From NCBI RefSeq assembly GCF_030149235.1, contig NZ_JASBRW010000068.1, positions 1-64,000 of the forward strand: a stretch of 64,000 bases of DNA. The letters are read 5' to 3'. The DNA comes from Maricaulis sp. GTDB lineage: Bacteria > Pseudomonadota > Alphaproteobacteria > Caulobacterales > Maricaulaceae. Shown one piece after another: positions 46,153-55,029 of the stretch (the first letter of the stretch is position 1; every line of letters starts with the position of its first letter). The translations under genes and the position numbers were made by a program. A model generated the notes under the pieces. The model saw nothing but the letters and a program-made list of their open reading frames with translations. It was not told the DNA's origin and searched no databases.

Positions 46153-47328
46153 ATGCTGCATCACTTCTTCACCGAGCTTCGCGCTGCCAATATCCCCGTC
46201 ACCACACGGGAATACCTCACCTTGCTGGAAGCATTGGACAAGGGCGCGATCAGCCCGGACATCGAGCATTTCTATGCTGTCAGCCGCGCCGCGCTGGTCA
46301 AGGATGAGAAGAATTTCGACAAGTTCGACATGGTGTTCGGCCATGTCTTCAAGGGCGTTGAGGTGTTGAGCGGCCTGTTTGGCGAGGAGGAGATCCCGCC
46401 GGACTGGCTCGAGGCCATGCTCAAGCGCCAGCTCTCGGAAGAGGAAATGGCCGAGCTCAAGGCCCTGCCTTTCGACGAGCTGATGGAAACGCTGAAAAAG
46501 CGCCTGGAAGAGCAAGAAAAACGCCATGAGGGCGGCTCGAAATGGATCGGCACCGGTGGCACAAGCCCCTATGGCCATTCCGGCTATAACCCGGCCGGCG
46601 TGCGCATTGGCGGGGAAAGCCAGAACAAGAAGGCGGTCAAGGTCTGGCAGGAGCGCCGCTACAAGGATCTCGACGGAGATCGCGAACTGGGGACCCGCAA
46701 TCTGAAGGTCGCCCTGCGCCGGTTGCGCAAATTCGCCCGCGACGGGGCGCTCGACGAGCTCGACCTTGGCGGCACGATCGACGCCACGGCGAAACAGGGC
46801 TGGCTCGACGTCATCATGCGCCCGGAACGGCGCAATGCGATCAAGGTCATGGTGCTGTTCGACATTGGCGGCTCGATGGACCCCTATGTCCACATGTGCG
46901 AGGAGCTGTTCTCGGCCGCCCGCTCAACCTTCAAGAATCTGGAATATTTCTACTTCCACAACTGCCCCTATGAGGGCGTGTGGACATCCAATCTCCGGCG
47001 CCGCGCCGAAACGGTCAAAACCCTCGATATCATGCATAAATATCCGCATGACTGGAAGGTGATCATCGTCGGCGACGCGGCCATGGCGCCCTATGAGATC
47101 ACCCATGCGGGCGGTTCGGTCGAGCACTGGAATGAAGAGGCCGGCGCGGTCTGGCTGAAACGCATCGTCGACACCTGGCCGCACCTGATCTGGCTCAACC
47201 CGCAGCCGGAAGAATGGTGGGACTATTCCCACTCCACCCGCATCATCCAGGACCTGATCGGCCCCGACCGCATGTTCGGCCTGACGCTGGAAGGCGTGGA
47301 TGAGGCGATGAAGGAGCTGACGCGCTAA
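46153..47328 (+). CDS. CoxE-like VWA domain protein
   Basis: A 391-residue cytoplasmic protein, matching the COG3825/CoxE type: N-terminal helical HHFFTELRAANIPVTTREYL, a middle charged linker with GTGGTSPYGHSGYNPAGVRIGG, and a VWA domain from about 225 with the metal site VMVLFDIGGSMDPY. The second MIDAS position is Gly (D-x-G-x-S). Pairs functionally with the MoxR ATPase at 44511 in many genomes. Convergent with the GST gene (4-bp overlap). Confidence 0.88.
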   Translation: MLHHFFTELRAANIPVTTREYLTLLEALDKGAISPDIEHFYAVSRAALVKDEKNFDKFDMVFGHVFKGVEVLSGLFGEEEIPPDWLEAMLKRQLSEEEMAELKALPFDELMETLKKRLEEQEKRHEGGSKWIGTGGTSPYGHSGYNPAGVRIGGESQNKKAVKVWQERRYKDLDGDRELGTRNLKVALRRLRKFARDGALDELDLGGTIDATAKQGWLDVIMRPERRNAIKVMVLFDIGGSMDPYVHMCEELFSAARSTFKNLEYFYFHNCPYEGVWTSNLRRRAETVKTLDIMHKYPHDWKVIIVGDAAMAPYEITHAGGSVEHWNEEAGAVWLKRIVDTWPHLIWLNPQPEEWWDYSHSTRIIQDLIGPDRMFGLTLEGVDEAMKELTR

Positions 47329-47948
47329 CCCGCCGCGTGAAACCGGCCCTCATCCATATCAATGCCCAGCTCTGTCTCCACCCGGTTGACCCAGGCGCGG
47401 ACATTGAGGAATTCATCGAGGTCGAAACCGCCCTCATCGGCGACGCGGGTATAGGCGACGATGGCGATATCGGCGAGGGAGAGCTGGTCGGCGACGATGA
47501 AATCGCGTGACAACAGGCGCATTTCCAGAACCCCGAGAGCCCGGCGCCCCTTGGCGTAGAGATCGCTTTCAATCTCCTCCGGGCTCAGCCCCTGATAGGC
47601 CATCTTGAAGCGGCGCACGGCGATATAGGGTTCGTGGCTGTATTGCTCCCAGAACATCCATTCGAGCATTTTCGCCATATCGAACCGGTCTTCCGGAATG
47701 AGCGCCGAGCCTTCGGCGAGATGGAAGATGATGGCGTTGGACTGGGCCAGGATACGGCCATCGGGGCGGACCAGGCAGGGCACCTGGCCGGCCGGGTTGA
47801 TGGCGAGAAAATCATCGGTCCGGGTCTCGCCCTTGAGTACCGAGATATCATGCCAGTCATAGGCGAGGCCGAGATGCTCGGCGGTCCATTTCACCTTGAG
47901 GCAATTGCCGCTGGTCTTGTCGCCATAGATCACAACCGGGTCTGCCAT
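47325..47948 (-). CDS. Glutathione S-transferase family protein
   Basis: A 207-residue GST: N-terminal thioredoxin-like domain (VIYGDKTSGNCLKVKWTAEHLG, then PAGQVPCLVRPDGRILAQSNAI with the GSH-binding cis-Pro and ES/QS-type loop) and a helical C-terminal domain (SLADIAIVAYTRVADEGGFDL). Class and substrate not clear. Confidence 0.9.
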   Translation of the reverse strand: MADPVVIYGDKTSGNCLKVKWTAEHLGLAYDWHDISVLKGETRTDDFLAINPAGQVPCLVRPDGRILAQSNAIIFHLAEGSALIPEDRFDMAKMLEWMFWEQYSHEPYIAVRRFKMAYQGLSPEEIESDLYAKGRRALGVLEMRLLSRDFIVADQLSLADIAIVAYTRVADEGGFDLDEFLNVRAWVNRVETELGIDMDEGRFHAAG

Positions 47949-48111
47949 TCACACCTCCCTAGACTGGCCTTCACTCTAACGCGGAGCGCGCGCAGGCCAA
48001 CCGGTTTTCGAGCCACGCCCGTCCCGGAGCAGTCCAACCTGTGACAGTCCGCCTCTTGGGCCCTTGCCCGCTCCGCCCTATAACCACGTCCGACGAGTTG
48101 GAGATGCGTTG

Positions 48112-48435
48112 ATGAGCGACACTGAAACCGCACAGATCACGGCCCCGGAGGCCTGCGAAACCATGGCGCAGGTGCGTGAGGGTGTGGATGCGCTCGACCG
48201 TGAGCTGGTCGCGCTGATCGCGGTGCGGGCGCGCTATATGGAAGCGGCCGCGCGGATCAAGCCGTCACGCGATGTGGTGCGTGATGAGTGGCGCATCAAT
48301 GACGTGATTTCCAAGGTGAAGGCCGAAGCGCAAAAGGCTGGCCTATCAACCCAGATCGCCGAGCCGGTCTGGCGCGAGTTGGTCGAACGCTCGATCGCTT
48401 ATGAATTCACGGTCTGGGACAAGACGAGAGACTAG
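48112..48435 (+). CDS. Chorismate mutase (AroQ/PchB type)
   Basis: A 107-residue, all-helical chorismate mutase from ATG 48112 (GGAG at about 48100). Pattern: MAQVREGVDALDRELVALIAVRARYMEAAA with active-site Arg and Lys, then VWRELVERSIAYE. Provides prephenate for Phe/Tyr. PchB-type isochorismate-pyruvate lyase is the alternative. Convergent with the HPt gene with 4-bp overlap. Confidence 0.85.
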   Translation: MSDTETAQITAPEACETMAQVREGVDALDRELVALIAVRARYMEAAARIKPSRDVVRDEWRINDVISKVKAEAQKAGLSTQIAEPVWRELVERSIAYEFTVWDKTRD

Positions 48436-48773
48436 TCCGCCAGCGCCCCGAAGGCCTGACGCGTTTCCTCGACGCACTGGGTAATCTGCACTGCCGCTCC
48501 GGCCCAGGCCATTTGCGGCAATTCCTCAGCCTGATCACACAGCTCGCCCAGCGCGAATGCGCCGACCCCGCGGGCGGCACCCTTGAGCGTATGGGCCGCA
48601 GTGCGCCATTCGGACGGCTCACGCGCCGCGGCCATCATGCCGGTACATCGCCGCGCCTGGTCGAGCATCAACGACACCAGCTCGCGCTGTAGGGCCTCGT
48701 CCTCACCGGTGTATTGCATCAGATGCGCCCGGTCGAAGAAGGGCAAGGCTTCGGATTTATAGTCAGCAACCAT
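48432..48773 (-). CDS. HPt domain phosphotransfer protein
   Basis: A 113-residue single-domain histidine phosphotransfer protein with the motif AAHTLKGAARGVGA, where the His (about residue 60) is the phosphorylation site. Not ChpT-like. Which kinase/regulator it serves is not shown. A TTAA-N8-TTAA element lies 23 nt upstream (48797-48812), one base longer than a CtrA box. Confidence 0.88.
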   Translation of the reverse strand: MVADYKSEALPFFDRAHLMQYTGEDEALQRELVSLMLDQARRCTGMMAAAREPSEWRTAAHTLKGAARGVGAFALGELCDQAEELPQMAWAGAAVQITQCVEETRQAFGALAD

Positions 48774-48921
48774 GCCGCAAACCTAGCGTGCGGTCCTTAA
48801 CATCACGCTTAAGACGCCGAAACTGGGCGTCCAAATCCTCATCTAGGTGAATCTTTCGTTCACCCTCGCGTCAGGCGCGAATTTCTAGTGTATCGTGTTG
48901 TTTGGGGAATGGAGGATGTCG

Positions 48922-49404
48922 ATGAAATCTCTTGTCGTAGCAGCCTGTCTCGCCATTGGCGCCGGCCTTTTGACCGGCGGCAGCGCGCTTGCCACGGGTA
49001 GTTCAGCGACCACATCCGTCGCGACCAGTGCCAGCAGCGACGCCGCTGTACATGATCATCGCCGGCATCAACGCTATGATCGCCGTGATCGCCATCGCGA
49101 CCGTCATTATGATCGCCGTCAGCGTCATGAATATGGCCATCGGGGCCATCGGCGTTATGACCGTTACCGTCAACGTCACCGCTATTATGACCGGGGCCGC
49201 TACGGGCGCGGCTATTATGGTCCCAGCCGCTATCAGCGCTCACGTTGCTGGCGCGAGCGACAATACGGGCATTTCCGCGGTGAGCCGGCCCTGGTCTCGG
49301 TCCGCGTTTGTACCGACCGGCATGGCTATACCTATGTCGAGCGCGGCTCGCGCAGGCTGGTGCGCTATCTCGACCGCTATCAGCGGCGCCACCACCGCTA
49401 TTGA
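48922..49404 (+). CDS. His/Arg/Tyr-rich secreted protein of unknown function
   Basis: A 160-residue exported protein from ATG 48922; GGAGG at 48911-48915 is 6 nt upstream, which favours this start over ATG 48916. After a signal peptide (ending GGSALATG) it is mostly a low-complexity run of His, Arg, Tyr and Asp (RYDRRDRHRDRHYD). The last third is less biased and includes two Cys (RCWRERQYG, VRVCTDRHGYTYV). Not a family I recognise. Could bind metal or polyanions. Confidence 0.65.
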   Translation: MKSLVVAACLAIGAGLLTGGSALATGSSATTSVATSASSDAAVHDHRRHQRYDRRDRHRDRHYDRRQRHEYGHRGHRRYDRYRQRHRYYDRGRYGRGYYGPSRYQRSRCWRERQYGHFRGEPALVSVRVCTDRHGYTYVERGSRRLVRYLDRYQRRHHRY

Positions 49405-49667
49405 GGCCGACCTTCACTCGTCTCGCGCCAAATTCGACCTGATCTTCGATTTTAACCCTTTTCAGCGACCGCTGGAGCAGGCCATATACACAGGTCTGCC
49501 CGGCGGGCGGATGGCCAGACTTGAGATCGGGGGGACCGGCACACACCGGTAACGGTCTCGAGAAAGTTCGCGGCGAACCGATGGGTTGGTGCGCCTGCCT
49601 CACAACGGCCGGGATCGTTGTTGAGACTGCGGTATCTGGCGGGGTGTAGAGTGAGTGGGGTCAGTGG
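49405..49667. other. Intergenic region
   Basis: A 263-bp gap between two small exported proteins. I see no recognisable promoter, terminator or RNA gene in it. Confidence 0.4.
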
Positions 49668-50312
49668 ATGTCGGTAACGGCTGCCATTTTCGCAGCGAGC
49701 CTGATGAGCGGGGCACAACCGTCCTGGCCGTTCGGCTCCGGCTATAATTGCCGGCGCGAACCCGATGGCTATGACTGTTTTTGCGATCGCAACCGGTCGC
49801 ATGACTTCTGCATTGCCGACTATCGCGATCTCGACCTGAGTGTCCGCGGTCGCATCTGCGCCGCCTTCCCGAATTATTATCGCTGCGAAGCCCCCCGCAC
49901 GCCGGGCCGCTTTCGCGCCATCATCGATTACCGCGACAGCAATTGGGAGCTGATACTCTATGATGACGGCTTCAATCTGCCACCGCTTCTGTCCGAGGCC
50001 GGTGAGGATCTTGATGCCGGTTATCACGATGAATACAGCACTATGAGCTGCACCATGGAGGTGCGCTCATCGCGCGGCGGCTTCGATCTGCGCGGGCGCT
50101 TCCTGATTGGTGATAGCGGCGCCTACTCCTTCCGGCGCAGCGACTTCATGGGGCGGCCACCGACCGGTTCGCCACGCCGGGTCGAGCAGCTGCGAATCGA
50201 GTGTTTTGACCGCTATACGGGCGAGCGCCTGGAAGACCGCCTGATCGATAATGACTATAGCCGCGACGCTCTGCGCTGGGTCGAGCTGACCTCGGATTTC
50301 GGCTTTCGCTGA
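49668..50312 (+). CDS. Secreted Cys-containing protein of unknown function
   Basis: A 214-residue exported protein with a short signal peptide (ending near SGAQPSW). The N-terminal segment has Cys-spaced motifs (YNCRREPDGYDCFCDRNRSHDFC, then RICAAFPNYYRCE), followed by beta-rich, acidic/aromatic regions. A plausible start is ATG 49668; no strong ribosome site is seen. Not recognised. Confidence 0.6.
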   Translation: MSVTAAIFAASLMSGAQPSWPFGSGYNCRREPDGYDCFCDRNRSHDFCIADYRDLDLSVRGRICAAFPNYYRCEAPRTPGRFRAIIDYRDSNWELILYDDGFNLPPLLSEAGEDLDAGYHDEYSTMSCTMEVRSSRGGFDLRGRFLIGDSGAYSFRRSDFMGRPPTGSPRRVEQLRIECFDRYTGERLEDRLIDNDYSRDALRWVELTSDFGFR

Positions 50313-50319
50313 ACACAAA

Positions 50320-50350
50320 GGCGCCCGGATCGGGAGAAGATCCGGGCGCC
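50320..50350. terminator. Hairpin between convergent genes
   Basis: GGCGCCCGGATC, 7-nt loop, GATCCGGGCGCC: a perfect 12-bp stem in the gap between the secreted protein and the chemoreceptor. T-tracts are weak on both strands. Confidence 0.6.
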
Positions 50351-50386
50351 CAATGCTGCGCGTTGGCAAAGGCTTCGGGAGAGAGG

Positions 50387-52087
50387 TCAGCCAGCCTTGC
50401 GCACCTCCTGGAGGAAGGTCTCTACAGTCTGGTTGAGGCGGTCGGTGCGTTCGGTCACGGTTTTCACCGCCGCGAGCACGTCGAGCGAGGCTTCACCGGT
50501 TTGGCCGGCCGAGCGCGACACCATCTCGACATTGTCGGTGACCGAGCGGGCGCTGGTCGCCGCATGGGCAACCGAGGCGGAAATCTCGCGCGTCGAGGCG
50601 CTTTGCTGTTCCGCTGCCGCCGCGATCGCAGACGCCGCCCGGGAGATCTCACCGACCGCGTCCGTCACTTCACCGATCGAGTGTGACGAGCCCTGGGCGG
50701 CATCCTGGATCGACTGGATCTGATCTCGGATGTCCTCGGTGGCCTTAGCCGTCTGTGCCGCCAGGGTTTTCACCTCGGATGCAACGACGGCAAAACCCTT
50801 GCCGGCCTCGCCGGCCCGTGCCGCCTCGATCGTGGCATTGAGAGCCAGCAGGTTAGTCTGCTCGGAGATGTCGTTGATCAGCTGCACGACATGACCGATT
50901 TCCTGCGCGGCGTTACCGAGATTTTCGACCACTTGCTGCACCGACCGGGTGCGCTCATCCGCGCGGCTCGCCATGTCCGACGAGCCCTGGATCTGGGTCG
51001 TGACCTCCTGAATCGATGCGGTCAGTTCCTCAGCCGCAGCGGCGACGGATTCAACATTGCTCGAAGCCTCGCCCGCAGCGCTCGCCATTTCACCACTTTT
51101 CTGCGACCCCTCGGCCGCCGACTGTGAGAGCTGTTCGGAGATGGAGGACATGGAGGAGCAAGCTTCCGCGACCTCGCCCAGCAGGGTCATGACATCCCGG
51201 TCGAACCCTTCGGCCAGCGCATTGACGCGCTCGGCCCGCGCCGCATCGGCGGCGGCCTGGTCGCGCTGTTCGCTTTCCAGGGCTTCGGCCCGCATGGCGT
51301 TCTCGCGGAAACGCTTGAGACTGTCGACGACTGCCCCGAGCTCGTCCTTTCGCTCGAGCACGGCGATATTGAGATCATAATCGCCGTTAGCAAGCGTCTC
51401 GGTCGCCTGCGCGATGCGGCGGACCGAACGGGCGGTGCGACGCCCATAGAGGAAGGAAACCGCCAGCAGCGCGATACCGACGATGACCGTCACACCGATA
51501 AAGGTGAAGATGGACCGACGCGCCGCCGCCTGGGCCACAGCCGTATCATTGCGCGCCAGCTCTGAGGCATGGGCGGCAATATCGGTCAGATCGGCATTGA
51601 GCTGGTTGAACACACCATCGAACGGCGCCAGGAAGGCCACCGAGCTGGCAAAGTCCAGTTCGAGCATCTGACCGACAAAATCCAGCGCGTCCTTGTAGAG
51701 GCCCAACTGCTCGACCACGTCGTCGAGCGTCTCGCCGCGGCCATAGAGAACCGGGCTGCCGCGCAATTCCTCAATGCGCGCCGACACCGCGTCGACATTG
51801 ACGGCAACCGCCGCGAATTCACCCATCACATCGAGCGTCTCGCCAGCCGCCTGACGCGTCACGATCTGCAGCACGTCGGCATTGATCGTTTCCAGCTCGG
51901 CCTGCAATTGCGTCAGGGCGACGCCGGTTTCCATTTCCGATACCACGCGCACCTGGGTCTGCGAGGCCGAGTTCAGCGACCAGCCCCCGAGGCCGGCGAT
52001 AGCAGCCAGGGCTATAATCGCCATTACCGGCGCGACCGCGAAGGATTGCACGATCGTCAGCCGGAATAGTGAAACTCCTTTGACCAT
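50387..52087 (-). CDS. Methyl-accepting chemotaxis protein
   Basis: A 566-residue transmembrane chemoreceptor: TM1 about 12-32, a periplasmic helical sensor (about 35-185), TM2 about 187-210, HAMP, and an MCP signalling domain whose tip is [32 protein letters not shown] (residues about 395-425). No CheR-binding pentapeptide at the C-terminus (ends VRKAG). Ligand unknown. Its upstream leader holds an ftr-like site. Follows the TonB receptor gene by 87 bp. Confidence 0.95.
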   Translation of the reverse strand: MVKGVSLFRLTIVQSFAVAPVMAIIALAAIAGLGGWSLNSASQTQVRVVSEMETGVALTQLQAELETINADVLQIVTRQAAGETLDVMGEFAAVAVNVDAVSARIEELRGSPVLYGRGETLDDVVEQLGLYKDALDFVGQMLELDFASSVAFLAPFDGVFNQLNADLTDIAAHASELARNDTAVAQAAARRSIFTFIGVTVIVGIALLAVSFLYGRRTARSVRRIAQATETLANGDYDLNIAVLERKDELGAVVDSLKRFRENAMRAEALESEQRDQAAADAARAERVNALAEGFDRDVMTLLGEVAEACSSMSSISEQLSQSAAEGSQKSGEMASAAGEASSNVESVAAAAEELTASIQEVTTQIQGSSDMASRADERTRSVQQVVENLGNAAQEIGHVVQLINDISEQTNLLALNATIEAARAGEAGKGFAVVASEVKTLAAQTAKATEDIRDQIQSIQDAAQGSSHSIGEVTDAVGEISRAASAIAAAAEQQSASTREISASVAHAATSARSVTDNVEMVSRSAGQTGEASLDVLAAVKTVTERTDRLNQTVETFLQEVRKAG

Positions 52088-52104
52088 GTCTCTCTCTCCC
52101 TTGC

Positions 52105-52121
52105 AGGCGAAATCTGCCGGG
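52105..52121 (-). promoter_or_regulatory. ftr-like site in the chemoreceptor leader
   Basis: Minus strand CCCGGCAGATTTCGCCT, about 15 of 17 to the ftr consensus, with core GGCA-N5-CGCC. It is 17 nt from the start codon; I see no sigma-54 promoter beside it, so it may repress or be fortuitous. Confidence 0.45.
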
Positions 52122-52132
52122 CGTGGCGATGT

Positions 52133-52156
52133 CCCGCGGCGCCTGCAGGCCGCGGG
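52133..52156 (-). terminator. Hairpin between TonB receptor and chemoreceptor genes
   Basis: CCCGCGGC, 8-nt loop, GCCGCGGG. No T-tract; may separate or stabilise the mRNA. Confidence 0.4.
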
Positions 52157-52174
52157 ATATCAGCCCGACCCCAC

Positions 52175-54190
52175 CTAGAAGCTGGTGGAAAGCTGCAACC
52201 AGGTTCGCGATGCGGGCTGGTAGTTCACGTTTGCGATCTCACCACTGCCAAAATTGGCATTTTGAGCATTCAGTGAAATGTTGACGTGATCGTTAACCCT
52301 GAACCCGGCCCGGAAGGACGCGGCGATGGCCGCATCAAGATCAAAGCGGGTCAGCGTGCCGAAATCCGGCTGCAACGGGCTGGTGGTTGCCGACACATAG
52401 TTGAAGAAAGCGTCGGCCGTGAACCGCTCCCCGGCCCAGCCGATCTGTGCATTGACCAGGTGCTCCGGTGTCGCACTTTCAAAATCCAGCGCGGTGAACA
52501 GGCCGAACGTCGCGAGGTCGTCGTCGACACTTTGATAGGTGTAGTTCACACCCCAGTGCCAGCCGCCGTCCGGATCGCCCATCAGGCTGATCTCGGCGCC
52601 GGTGGTCTGGGTATCACCGCGGTTGTTGAACAGCAGGACCGGAAGCGGAGCATTCGGCGGCAGGACATCCGGGAAGGCCCCGAACGTGCCGCGAACATCG
52701 CTGGTCTCCTGGGTGAAGATCGCAGCGCGCATGTCAACCGTCGGGCTGAGCGCGCGATCATAGGCGATCTCGTAGGCCCGGACGATGGAGGTCTCCATGT
52801 TCGGGTTGCCGGTGATGGCCAGCGGGATCGGCGTTGTGGTCGACAGCAGGGTGAAACCGATATCGAACATCGACGGCGCCTGGACACCCTGGCTAGCCGA
52901 GAAGCGAACGGCCCCGCCGCTTTGCGGGCGCCAGACCATGGCCGCATTGTAGGAGAACTCCTCGAAGGACACGTCATAATCTTCCTGCGTGAAGATGTAG
53001 AAGGCCGGGTTCGGATCGCCGTCACGGCTCCAGTCGACACTGTCGAACCGGCCGGCGAGGGTCAGATCCACCGCGCTGGAGAAACGATGGTTCCACATCG
53101 CCGAGAAGGCCATGGTCTCATAACCGAAGCCGCCATTGCCCGGGTCGGGGAAGGAGATCGTTGTACCTTCGCGATATTCTGCGGTCAGCCGGACCGTATC
53201 ATTGGTGCCGATCTTGAACAGGTTCTGGGCCCGAAAAGTCGTCAGTTCATTGCTGGAGGGTCCGAACTCATAGGCGATCTCGGTCTCATTGCGATAACCG
53301 GAGAAGGTCCAGAAGCCGAAGTCCGTATCCGCTTCCACATCGATCTTGTAGGAGTGGAGCTCATACAGCGACCGGGTGGTGTAGTAGATGCTGGTCAGCT
53401 CCTGCAGCTGAACCTCGGACGTCGTTGCCTCGGCAATCAGGCGGACATTGTCGGTGATCTGGAAACGGCCTTCCAGCGATGCTGTCTCACGGCTGTAATC
53501 ACCATCGGCGAGCGATACAGCAAAGGTATTGCTGGCAATCGGCTCAAACTCTTCTGCACCCGCATTGCCGTAGGAGAAACGCACCGAGGCGCGGTCGCCA
53601 AAGCTGCGGCCTGCTGTGAAGGCGACATCGTCATAACCGCCATTGCCGATATTGGCGCGCGCGGTGACCCAGTTCTCGAAATCCGGGTTGCGCGTGATGA
53701 TGTTGACGACACCCGACACGGCGTTGAAGCCATAGAGCGCCGATTGCGGGCCCTTCACCACTTCGATCTGCTGGATCTCCTCCATTTGTACCGGAAGGGT
53801 CGACCAGGCCGTGTAGCCATAGCTGTCGAGATAGACCTCACGGCCGTTCACCAGGACCAGAAGGCGCGGCATGTAGCCCGAGGCCTCACCGCGGATTGCG
53901 ACCTGGCTATCGCCGAAACTGAAGCGGTTATGGCCAACACCGGCATAGTGGCGCAGCAGGCCGGGAATATCGAATTCCGGAGACCGTTCGATATCGTCGC
54001 GGGTGATGATAATCATCGTCGCCGGCACGTCGGAAGAGCGCTGCGGCGCACCAGTCGCGCCCGCGGTCACGGCTTCACCGAACAGACCGCTCATGGCGTT
54101 GTAATCGAGGGATTGCCCGATGGCGGGCAGGGACAAAACTGCGGCAGCCGAGACGGCAGTCGCAGACATCAGGAGGAAACGCGTTTTCAT
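52175..54190 (-). CDS. TonB-dependent outer-membrane receptor
   Basis: A 671-residue outer-membrane protein: signal peptide (ending LPAIGQSLD), a plug domain (DVPATMIIITRDDIERSPEFDIPGLLR ... GVGHNRFSFG, VVNIITRNPD) and a beta-barrel ending in the aromatic TSF. Upstream YfiR-like gene 28 bp away suggests one operon. Substrate unknown; no Fur or riboswitch signal recognised. Confidence 0.92.
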   Translation of the reverse strand: MKTRFLLMSATAVSAAAVLSLPAIGQSLDYNAMSGLFGEAVTAGATGAPQRSSDVPATMIIITRDDIERSPEFDIPGLLRHYAGVGHNRFSFGDSQVAIRGEASGYMPRLLVLVNGREVYLDSYGYTAWSTLPVQMEEIQQIEVVKGPQSALYGFNAVSGVVNIITRNPDFENWVTARANIGNGGYDDVAFTAGRSFGDRASVRFSYGNAGAEEFEPIASNTFAVSLADGDYSRETASLEGRFQITDNVRLIAEATTSEVQLQELTSIYYTTRSLYELHSYKIDVEADTDFGFWTFSGYRNETEIAYEFGPSSNELTTFRAQNLFKIGTNDTVRLTAEYREGTTISFPDPGNGGFGYETMAFSAMWNHRFSSAVDLTLAGRFDSVDWSRDGDPNPAFYIFTQEDYDVSFEEFSYNAAMVWRPQSGGAVRFSASQGVQAPSMFDIGFTLLSTTTPIPLAITGNPNMETSIVRAYEIAYDRALSPTVDMRAAIFTQETSDVRGTFGAFPDVLPPNAPLPVLLFNNRGDTQTTGAEISLMGDPDGGWHWGVNYTYQSVDDDLATFGLFTALDFESATPEHLVNAQIGWAGERFTADAFFNYVSATTSPLQPDFGTLTRFDLDAAIAASFRAGFRVNDHVNISLNAQNANFGSGEIANVNYQPASRTWLQLSTSF

Positions 54191-54218
54191 TTTGATATCC
54201 TTAAGCGCCGGAATTGGC

Positions 54219-54728
54219 CTAAATTTCTTCGATCATCATCGCGAAGGCAGCCGCGAAAGAGACCGACGCAGCACCAGCATTGGCGCGATTGACCACGATG
54301 CGAACCGACGGGGCGCTCTGCACGCCCATGACACAGCCCTGCGCCTGAACGCAGCCCATATCGCTGGACACGGAGAGAATGCTCGCGGAGTTCACGGCTT
54401 GGGCGACGGAAGCATCACCTGCGACCGCACCGAGCAGGACCGCTGCATGAGCGCCATCCAGGCCGGACAGGTCGGCGCTGTTCACCAGGCGCCCGGTAAG
54501 GGTAACGCGCCCGGCCCTCAGGCCGCCGCCGAGTGAAGCCAGCAGGGCCTCCGCCTCGCCGGCACTGGCCGCATCGTGAATGATAGCCAGCACCCGCTCG
54601 CTACCGCTTTGGTTTTCAACAAATCCGAGAGCCCGACCGATGACCTCGAGGTCACGCGTGGTCGTTTCCGCAGCCGCCGGGGCCGCCATCAGCAGCCCCG
54701 CTGCTACTGGCAGGAGAAAATTGCGCAT
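54219..54728 (-). CDS. YfiR/DUF4154-like periplasmic protein
   Basis: A 169-residue exported protein (signal MRNFLLPVAAGLLMAAPAAAE from ATG 54728). The C-terminal pattern (NSASILSVSSDMGCVQAQGCVMGVQ, then VRIVVNRANAGAASVSFAAAF) resembles DUF4154/YfiR proteins, which are often encoded with TonB receptors and sensors. Two Cys are spaced six apart, reminiscent of YfiR disulfides. The fit is by pattern only. Confidence 0.55.
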   Translation of the reverse strand: MRNFLLPVAAGLLMAAPAAAETTTRDLEVIGRALGFVENQSGSERVLAIIHDAASAGEAEALLASLGGGLRAGRVTLTGRLVNSADLSGLDGAHAAVLLGAVAGDASVAQAVNSASILSVSSDMGCVQAQGCVMGVQSAPSVRIVVNRANAGAASVSFAAAFAMMIEEI

Positions 54729-55029
54729 CGATGTATCCCTTGTTCCGAGGCACGGCGGGCGGTTCAGACCCGCGTTGAACAAGGGGGTAAAGCAGGGAAA
54801 TTAACCCTAAATTGCCTTGGGATAATACGATATTACCGAAAATATGTATATTACAGAACCCGCTAAGCGCCGGAATTCAAACGCGAAATTCGAAACCCGA
54901 ATGCGTTTCTCATTTTTCCCTTTAAAGTAATAGGGTTAGTGGTGTTTTGGGACCAGCTGAAGCGTCTGCCGCTTTTCCGCCCAGATCGCGACCACTTATG
55001 CAATCAGCAGGAGAAAAATTCAGGATCCG
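54729..55029. other. AT-rich divergent promoter region with short palindromes
   Basis: About 300 bp between the YfiR-like gene and pqiA, unusually AT-rich at 54800-54930. It holds TAATACGATATTA (54823-54835) and AATATGTATATT (54841-54852), two adjacent palindromes, plausible operators or promoter boxes for the YfiR/TonB operon. No matching known binding site is assigned. Confidence 0.5.

Noticed and set aside
52286-54292. Long open frame antisense to the TonB receptor
   Set aside because: The minus-strand frame has a signal peptide, plug motifs and a C-terminal Phe; the opposite frame is a GC shadow.
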